A DNA stretch of 64,000 nucleotides, from contig NC_133122.1 of NCBI RefSeq assembly GCF_033568475.1, forward strand, positions 13,792,201-13,856,200. Reading direction: 5' to 3'. The position numbers and the translations under genes are program-made. Below, one piece after another: positions 57,501 through 64,000 of the stretch. Positions within the stretch are counted from its first letter, which is position 1, and every line of letters starts with the position of its first letter. The notes beneath the pieces are model-generated. The model was not told the DNA's origin. It did no database searches and saw only the letters and a program-made list of their open reading frames with translations. This stretch comes from Henckelia pumila (lineage: Eukaryota; Streptophyta; Magnoliopsida; Lamiales; Gesneriaceae).

Positions 57501-59001
57501 CACTTCTGGTTTGAATTTTCAGATTCAAGGGAATGCTATCTGTGTTTCTCAGATTTCTGTTGAACCTGAGTTAATTCAGATTATTAAAGCTGCCCAAAAG
57601 TCAGATGATCAGATCCAGAAGTCTTATGATTTAGTGACTCAAGGACATCAATCTGGATTTTCAATTTATTTAGATGACTCTCTTCGATTGAATGGAAGAT
57701 TAGTTGTCCCAGATATTCCTGACTTGCGCACAGCCATCCTTAATGAAGCTCATTGCACTCGTTATAGCATTCACCCAGGAGGCAAGAAAATGTATCATAT
57801 TCTCAGACCTCAATTTTGGTGGAAGAACATGAAGAAGGATGTAGCTGAGTTTGTATCTCGTTGTATGGTCTGTCAACAAGTTAAGGCAGAACGTATGAGA
57901 CCAGGAGGATTACTACACAGTCTTGAAGTTCCTCAGTGGAACTGGGAACATGTGGCTATGGATTTTGTCACTCATTTGCCACGTACTTCTCGTCACTTCA
58001 ATGCCATTTGGGTAGTGGTCGATAGATTGTCCAAGTCAGCTCACTTTATTCCGTATGAAAGGACTTACTCGTACAAGAAAATGGCTCGTTTGTTTATTGA
58101 GAATATAGTGAGACTGCATGGAGTTCCAGTTGCAATAGTCTCGGATCGTGACCCTAGATTTACTTCAAAGTTTTGGACTAGCTTCCAAAAAGAAATGGGT
58201 ACACGACTTGCGATGAGTACTGCATACCATCCTCAGACCGATGGTCAAACTGAGCGTACAATCCAAACTCTTGAGGATTTGCTTAGAGCTGTAGTTATGG
58301 ATTTTAAAGAGAGTTGGCAAGAAGCTTTACCATTAGCGGAATTTTCTTACAATAACAGTTTCCAAGTGACTATAGGCATGGCTCCTTTTGAAGCTTTGTA
58401 TGGTCGCAGATGTAGATCACCGCTCTGTTGGGATGAGTTCGGTGAAAAGCAATTGACTGGACCCGAGATTGTTCAGGAAATGCATGACAAAGTTCAGTTG
58501 ATACGTCAAAGAATGAAAGCTGCCCAAGATCGACAAACAAGCTATGCGAATAAACGTCGTCGACCTTTGGAATTTCAAGTTGATGATTTTGTATTTCTAA
58601 AAATATCACCGTTTAGAGGCGTTGTTCGTTTTGGTATGAGAGGTAAGTTGTCACCTCGATACATTGGTCCTTATAGAATTGTTGAACGTATTGGGTCTTG
58701 TGCTTATCGGTTGGAGTTGCCACAATCTTTGGATGGCATCCACGATGTGTTTCATGTATCTATGTTGCGTAAGTATGAGCCCGATCCGTCTCATGTCATT
58801 CAGCCTGATGAGGTTGAACTGGATCCAGCATTGTCTTATATAGAGTATCCTATGTGTATCTTGGATCGCAAGGAGAAAGTTCTTCGCAACAAAGTTGTAC
58901 CACTAGTTCGAGTTCAGTGGTCGAGGCATGGGGTAGAGGAATCTACTTGGGAGACAGAGGAGAAGATAAGAACTTCTTATCCATATTTGTTTGATTCCTA
59001 G
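54505..59001 (+). pseudogene. Tekay gag-pol polyprotein with a single nonsense codon
   Basis: One frame from ATG at 54505. Gag: Arg/Gly-rich start, capsid region ([31 protein letters not shown]; ~54650-55100), two zinc-knuckle-like motifs ([27 protein letters not shown]; ~55318-55415). Protease [11 protein letters not shown] (~55659). RT ([30 protein letters not shown] ~56660). TAG at 56869, then RNase H (VCTDASSRGLGCVLMQ, YSDHKSLKYLF). Integrase with HHCC finger (H, H, CMVCQQ), MDFVTHLP, SDRDPRFTSKFW and DGQTERTIQTLEDLL. The chromodomain at the end (ILDRKEKVLRNKVVPLVRVQ, ESTWETEEKI) targets insertion to heterochromatin in this family. All catalytic residues appear present; only the stop, between RT and RNase H, prevents a full product. 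Confidence 0.95.
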
Positions 59002-59053
59002 CATGGAATTGTGGTGTATTGCATTTCAGATGTATGTGTGTAAACTGAAATTT

Positions 59054-59086
59054 CGAGGACGAAATTTGTTTTTAGTGGTGGAGAAA
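59054..59086 (+). other. Tekay conserved pre-LTR box and polypurine tract
   Basis: TTTCGAGGACGAAATTT, a box commonly seen before the 3' LTR of Tekay/Del elements, then GTGGTGGAGAAA adjoining the LTR as the PPT. Confidence 0.8.
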
Positions 59087-61059
59087 TGTAAGACCCAGAA
59101 GTTAATTATCTGGTAATTTGGCATAATTAGAATTATTATTGAGATGCTAAATTAAAATAATTATTCATGCCAAATAAATTAGTAAGTGTATTAAAAATAT
59201 GTATTTTTGAATATCGAGATTTAAACGATATAAAATACATATTAGAGCTAAAATAATACACGAGCGTTAAAATATCTGGACTGTGTCAAGTTGCCCAAAT
59301 AATAATTAAATAGAGGCAAACACACACCCTTACATATATACATATACACGCATAAATCAAAAGAAAGAAAGAGAAAAGAGAAGAGAAGCCCAACCCCCAA
59401 ACCCGTTCATTCCCGTCACCAATTGCGCAGCTGTGGTATTTCGGCCATAACTTCTTCGTTCGGAGTCCAAAATTCGATTCGTTTGTTGGGTTTTCTTCCT
59501 TACATCCGTGGCTTCGATTCAAGCTAAGAATCTCTGAATTTGATGCCCATTTGAACCCAAATCGATTCCAGTTCGTGACCTGCTTCTGTGCAATGCCGAA
59601 GCTCTGTTCGTGATCTGTTCTTCGTGGGTTCTTCTCGGACTAATTCCTGGTAAGTTTCAGTCCTTTTAAGCTTAGTAACTGTAGGACTCGGAACCTAGTT
59701 CATGTCCAAATGCTAGCTCACCATTTCGACTCGTTTCAGTTGCGTTTTGGGTCCTCCGGCGAGCTGCCGCCGTGTCACCGCCGTGATACAATATTTGTTC
59801 GGTTCCAGATCAGTCTAGCTTCGAATATTGAAGCTTTTAAACCCAAATTCCAGCTGGTTTAGTCGAGGTATAACAGGCTGTCGACTTTGGGATTTTACCC
59901 TCTTGGATTTAATTTGAATTAGTTGGTTATATCGCATCGTTTTGATATATATTGGAATATTAATTGTGTTGTAGGCCGAAACTTTGGGAATTAGAGTTGA
60001 GGACCTTCGTTTGAATTGGTATAGGTATGTTACGGTTGGTAACATACAACGGTAAAAATATAAATATTGTTTTGCCGATATTATGTTGATTACGTGAACT
60101 ATATGGATTATGTGAATTTAAATGCCTCATTGTTTATATGTTAAATTATTTGATATATTTTGTGGCATTTAGAATAGGGCATGATATTCACTACATCACA
60201 CGTTGAGCCCTATCATTCTTGTTACCCGTTATCATATTGTATTGTACTCTGGGCACACATATTGTTATTTCGGGAATCAGCTGGTGGCTTTTTATGCCTA
60301 GTATCCCTGAGACCGAAATTATGATTGTCTATTCCTTGATGCATTTTCTGTGTGATATGCAATTGGAATCTTGACATCGTATGTTGTTCGTTATTGTGCC
60401 TATCTGTTGTATCGATATCAGCTGTATGGAGGCCGAGTCGTGGGTGTTTGATTTCACACAGCACGACATACCTCGCATACTTGGCAGGGCGTTTTAGTTA
60501 CATGACGATGTAGCTCCCCTGTGTTCTAGCTCGAGCATTGTTCCAGTTGTTATCGTACTGTTTGTTGGCTCCTGTTATCCCGTTTACTTTGAGCCCAGTT
60601 CATGCATTGCATACTACATTTTATAATGTGTTTATGCATAGTTTATATGTTTTGTTGTTGTTGCCTAACTGTTTCATACCAGAATCCTAACCTCAGTTTA
60701 TTCTGGGGGGGCTACTGTGGCTGCTGTTTGGCACCATGGTAGGCTACCCAAGTGACTTTCCAGCACCAGGCGGAGGGTCCGCTGGCGGAGCTCGTTGAGG
60801 AGGTTGGATCATGTCTTGTCTCCCAGTTATATTATGTATTATCGGAGTTATATTATGTATTATGTTAGAGTTTTTTTTTATATTCTCCGGGGAGATGCCC
60901 CGATGTATTTGTGTTGTATTTGAGAGTTCCTGCTATGTTTTAAATTGTTATCGAGCCTTGTCGGCTCATGTATGTGTTAACTGTTTTAATTTGTTTTCGT
61001 GCCTGGCCGGCACATGGTTGTATGATAATTAAATGTAATTAGAGTAACCGGGCCTCACA
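59087..61059 (+). repeat. Tekay 3' LTR
   Basis: 1973 bp, apparently identical to the 5' LTR; followed by AAATG. Confidence 0.96.
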
Positions 61060-61064
61060 AAATG

Positions 61065-61441
61065 CCTCAATCCTATCCACGTTTGTATGTTTCAAAATCC
61101 AGATTTGAGTGTAATTCACAGAGTATGTAAGAGTTCACTCGTCTACGAAGTTCCATCAGTGCAAAAACTCGTCAGATGGGCATGTAATAAACAAACAAAG
61201 CATCATCATTGTCCATGCTTCCCGTTTCTTTCTCAACTCAATACAAAATGCAACAAAATGCTAAAACTCAAAAATGAACTAAATGCAATAATGCAACAAA
61301 ATAACAATGCCAATGAAATGCATGCATGAATGCACCCCCCCACACTAGAACTAGACATTGTCCTCAATGCATGATAACAAAAACTTAACCAAACAACTAA
61401 ACAGAATGAAATGCAAAAACTAAAAACGGGACTCCACTGGT
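61065..61441 (-). other. Athila 3' non-coding region (right part) with a second polypurine-like tract
   Basis: Between the extra ORF stop and the Tekay insertion. Minus-strand GTGTGGGGGGGTGCA near 61332-61347 resembles the terminal PPT. Repeated ATGCAA / AAAATG words; no ORF. Confidence 0.6.
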
Positions 61442-62563
61442 TTACAGGTCTGCGGCGTCTTCCTCTTCAGCCTCCGGAGGAATGACAGGAGAGGCATATT
61501 GGAAAGGGAAGGGCGGTGGATACGGTAGAGCAGCCGGAACAACATTTTGATCTAGACCAAAGTGCAATGTGAGATTTCGCATCATAGCATCCAGAGCTTG
61601 AAAATTATGCGCCGACACCGTATTGTATGCATTCTGATGTTGAGAGAAGGCGGTGAGTTCACGGATTGCATCGGCTTGGGAACGACGAGGAGGTGGAGGC
61701 GGCCTTTGAGGGGCTGGCGGTTGTTGGAAGTGGCCGTCCCTCATAAAATGCTTGACACGATGTACCCTCTTTGCTTCGATAAAGGCGAAGTCGAGTGGGA
61801 GCTGAGGCTGCAACCACTCTTCATCATTCCGAACAACCACCCCAGCACGTATGCATAGACAGGTGATAATCATAGGAAAATAGAGACTCACCGTGATATT
61901 ATGGATGGACTTGTGGATCTCACTATGAAGAACACGGCCCACATTAATTGGTGCATCCACTTTAAGCGCATAAAGAATGGTGGCGCGCTCTAAACTGACA
62001 TCACTGGAATGTAATATCGGCATCAGATGCTGAATCACAAAAGCATTCCACGATGCAGGAAGCACACGTAAGAACCGCTCCTTGAAGTTAACGATAGAAA
62101 TTGGGTCAACCCATGTAGCGCCGGGGTATGCCAGTTGTTCAAGTAACTTGTCCAAGTCCGGGCCGGCTTGGAGGCTTTGGTAGAGTGAATCGTCTACCTC
62201 TAGTATTTCAAATAAAGCATTCAGCTCATGGGGTAAAAAGGAAATCATCTTCCCCCGAACAAATGCTTTGCTATCGGTTCTCTCCGCTGCATTGGCATAG
62301 AATTCGCGGACAAGCGGCACTACAGCGGGGGGACGTGACTCACAGAATTTTGCCCAACCACGCTCATGAATCGTCCGAATGATATCTGGATAGGCCAAGT
62401 CTTCCTCAAAGCCACGTTCAGGAATGGGTGAACGACTAACCTTGGCTTCTATGTACCGATCACGAGCGGTGTCATTGACAAAAAGCCCGGTGAACTCGGC
62501 ATAATAATGCTCAGAAGCTCGAAAAGAGGATTCGCCTTGGCGTCGGACGCGTTTAGGCCCCAT
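61442..62563 (-). CDS. Athila extra ORF: putative plant transposon protein
   Basis: Minus strand, 373 codons from the ATG at 62563 (MGPKRVRRQGESSF, basic start). The frame is open upstream to an ATG at 62866, giving 474 codons; I prefer the inner start because the upstream 100 residues are Ser/Leu-rich without a recognisable domain, although they could be a hydrophobic leader. The middle (ERGFEEDL, IRTIHERGWAKFCESRPPAV, LVREFYANAAERTD, FVRGKMISFLPHELNALFEI, LERATILYALKVDAPINVGR) fits the plant 'putative plant transposon protein' domain (Transposase_32-like). The C-terminal 120 residues are Pro/Gln-rich and end acidic. In older literature the Athila post-pol ORF is called env-like; no clear transmembrane segment supports that here. 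Intact. Confidence 0.8.
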   Translation of the reverse strand: MGPKRVRRQGESSFRASEHYYAEFTGLFVNDTARDRYIEAKVSRSPIPERGFEEDLAYPDIIRTIHERGWAKFCESRPPAVVPLVREFYANAAERTDSKAFVRGKMISFLPHELNALFEILEVDDSLYQSLQAGPDLDKLLEQLAYPGATWVDPISIVNFKERFLRVLPASWNAFVIQHLMPILHSSDVSLERATILYALKVDAPINVGRVLHSEIHKSIHNITVSLYFPMIITCLCIRAGVVVRNDEEWLQPQLPLDFAFIEAKRVHRVKHFMRDGHFQQPPAPQRPPPPPRRSQADAIRELTAFSQHQNAYNTVSAHNFQALDAMMRNLTLHFGLDQNVVPAALPYPPPFPFQYASPVIPPEAEEEDAADL

Positions 62564-62994
62564 TGATAGTAGGAAGATGATAGCGAAAGGGAAAGATGCA
62601 ATTTGTCGAACACCTTGCGTGCGAAGAATAAACCGGCAACTCTTTGAAGAGTACAAGAGCAACAACGAAACACAACGTCCGAGAGATGCCGAAGAGCAGA
62701 AAAGCCCGATGAAAATAACCCTCGACAAGAAAAATCGAGAACATCGACCGGAGGCTGAGCAAAGTTCCGACGAGAGAGAGGCCGGAGAAGATGATCGATG
62801 ATGATTGCGTCCGATAAGTTGTTGCGTTGCTTCCGAGAGATCCCTGTGGATTGAAAAAGCCAACAAGGAATTAAAAAGAGACGAAATTTGTAAGCAAGAA
62901 TTTGGGGGTTAGGGATTTAGAACGAGAGGGAGAGAAATAGGGGAAGAAAAGAAAGAAAAAGAAGGCAGTCTGCGTTTTATTTAAGGGAAAAGTG

Positions 62995-63255
62995 TTGTTG
63001 CTCGATCTGCAAGATGTTGCGGATCGAGCGATACAAAAATATGAATATCACTGCCCAAGCAAAAGTGCTCCCGCTCGATCGGTAAGAAGTGGCCGATCGA
63101 GCGAGAGAAAATATAAAACCTACTATCTCGAAGAAAAGAGCTCTCGCTCGATCTGCAAGATGTTGCGGATCGAGCGAGGAAAAATGGCCAACTTACTGAC
63201 TTGAATGAAAAGAGCTCTTGCTTGATCGACAAGAATTTGCGGATCGAGCGGGATT
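62995..63255 (-). promoter_or_regulatory. Palindrome cluster upstream of the Athila extra ORF
   Basis: Four units about 72-75 bp apart (62999-63030, 63070-63106, 63141-63179, 63217-63252), each a hairpin of the form CTCGCTCGATC, ~15 bases, GATCGAGCGAG. The same dyad occurs three times in the 3' LTR and twice in the solo LTR. On the minus strand a weak TATA-like TTAAATAAAA (62974-62983) follows, before the extra ORF. The open frames through this array are not conserved genes. Confidence 0.7.
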
Positions 63256-63388
63256 ACGGAAAAACAAGAAAAACTGTGAAGCAAAAGCATAAAAAAAAAA
63301 AGCAAAAGCAGAAGGAAAGAAACATTGGGTTGCCTCCCAGTCAGCGCTAAATTTGCAGTCAGTCTATAGCTCGACTGCATGCCGTGAT

Positions 63389-64000
63389 TTAGTCGACATT
63401 TGGCGGGTCATCTAGAGTGAGATCATGCGCATCCTCTTCCGCAGCCGCTTGGACCCCTTCGAAATAATGCTTCAATCGTTGGCCATTCACCTTGAATGTT
63501 TTCGCAGTTTCCAAGCTTTTTATTTCCACTGCACCATGAGGAAAGACATCAGTAATAACAAACGGGCCAATCCATCTAGAACGCAATTTACCTGGGAATA
63601 ATCGAAGTCGTGAGTAATAGAGCAAAACTTTTTGACCGACTTCAAACGCCCTTCTAGAGATCATCTTGTCGTGGAAGGCCTTTGTCTTTTCCTTGTAAAT
63701 CTTTGAGCTCGCATATGCATCATTGCGTATCTCTTCTAGTTCTTGTAACTGCAACTTTCGATGCGCTCCACTCTCATCCGTCTGCATGTTGAAATTTTTA
63801 ATAGCCCAGTAGGCTCGATGCTCCAATTCGACAGGCAGATGACATGGTTTCCCAAAAATCAATCGATATGGGGACATCCCAATCGGTGTCTTGAACGCGG
63901 TTCTGTATGCCCACAGTGCATCATCCAAGCGCAAACTCCAGTCTTTCCTAGTAGGATTCACTGTTTTCTCCAAAATGGATTTGATTTCTCGATTTGAGAC
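63389..64000 (-). CDS. Athila pol, integrase C-terminal part (partial at window edge)
   Basis: Minus strand; open from beyond the edge to a stop at 63389. Contains [55 protein letters not shown] and [20 protein letters not shown], the end of the integrase core and the GPY/F-like C-terminal domain. No stop or shift within the visible part. The methionine at 63973 is internal, not a start. Confidence 0.92.
   Translation of the reverse strand, partial: VSNREIKSILEKTVNPTRKDWSLRLDDALWAYRTAFKTPIGMSPYRLIFGKPCHLPVELEHRAYWAIKNFNMQTDESGAHRKLQLQELEEIRNDAYASSKIYKEKTKAFHDKMISRRAFEVGQKVLLYYSRLRLFPGKLRSRWIGPFVITDVFPHGAVEIKSLETAKTFKVNGQRLKHYFEGVQAAAEEDAHDLTLDDPPNVD

Larger units (their letters stand above)
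52358..61059 (+). mobile_element. Tekay/Del-lineage chromovirus (Ty3/Gypsy), very young copy
   Basis: 8.7 kb with 1973-bp LTRs, exact duplication AAATG (52353-52357 and 61060-61064). The LTRs have equal length, a constant offset of 6729 bases, and are identical at every position I compared. It encodes gag, PR, RT, RNase H, integrase and a C-terminal chromodomain. One nonsense codon (56869) is the only break I see. Confidence 0.96.
49683..64000 (-). mobile_element. Athila-lineage Ty3/Gypsy element, 3' part, runs off the right edge
   Basis: Reads right to left: integrase C-terminus (to 63389), palindrome cluster, extra ORF (62563-61442), long 3' region, PPT, 3' LTR (51081-49683). A Tekay element is inserted in the 3' region at AAATG. 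The integrase wording ([37 protein letters not shown]) is characteristic of Athila. It is inserted in the LINE ORF1; the right-hand target copy is outside the window. Confidence 0.88.

Noticed and set aside
62567..62866. Upstream extension of the Athila extra ORF as a signal peptide or envelope-like leader
   Set aside because: Ser/Leu-rich but irregular; the inner methionine before the basic GPKRVRR stretch is a better start. Not excluded.
62981..63380. Overlapping small frames in the Athila palindrome region
   Set aside because: They run through ~72-bp repeat units on both strands; no conserved protein.

Overview
The window is a plant nuclear heterochromatin-like segment, almost certainly from a flowering plant. 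It has no recognisable intact host gene. It is AT-rich and is built nearly entirely from nested transposable elements of plant-specific lineages: Tat, Athila and Tekay Ty3/Gypsy elements, three Ty1/Copia elements (short-LTR Ale-like, long-LTR Tork-group, SIRE-like), an hAT DNA transposon, a MITE-like element and an L1-type LINE fragment. Most boundaries come from matched LTR ends, primer-binding sites, polypurine tracts and 5-bp (LTR elements) or 8-bp (hAT) target-site duplications read directly in the sequence.

Layout. (1) Positions 1-18614 are an old non-coding background holding three diverged copies (A, B, C) of a duplicated segment. It includes a ~185-bp exon-like tandem array, a 3 x 395-bp tandem array and a ~850-bp element with terminal inverted repeats. 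A Tat element (2513-13941, TSD AAATT) is inserted in copy B. It has one gag-pol frame broken by nonsense codons, two large tandem arrays (59 bp and 55 bp), and a spliced accessory gene on the opposite strand with its own TATA box. (2) Positions 18615-33949 are a decayed Copia with ~156-bp LTRs. It is split by a solo Athila-type LTR (19498-20987) and by a complete reverse-oriented Copia with 1.84-kb LTRs (21423-30750, TSD CACCC). (3) Positions 33950-34880 are background with a perfect 42-bp inverted repeat. (4) Positions 34881-47986 are an hAT element (TSD AAAGCAAA). Its transposase is cut by a SIRE-like Copia (37228-46463, TSD ATGAT) that has a 1017-residue uninterrupted pol and an extra 405-residue ORF. 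(5) Positions 47987-49682 are background and a LINE ORF1 fragment. (6) From 49683 to beyond the right edge lies an Athila element on the minus strand (3' LTR, extra ORF, integrase C-terminus). A very young Tekay chromovirus (52358-61059, TSD AAATG) with apparently identical 1973-bp LTRs is inserted in it, disabled by one nonsense codon in pol.

The most interesting theme is that three unrelated retrotransposon lineages here (Tat, SIRE-like, Athila) each carry an accessory gene between pol and the 3' LTR with signs of its own promoter. In the SIRE-like and Athila elements the accessory proteins appear to share the 'putative plant transposon protein' fold. In both, the region upstream of the accessory gene carries the same clustered short palindromes as that element's LTR. 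In the SIRE-like element this palindrome cluster plus TATA box is reproduced almost exactly from the LTR promoter. This suggests a retrotransposon-encoded cis/trans regulatory circuit; the architecture is seen in the sequence and the function is inferred.
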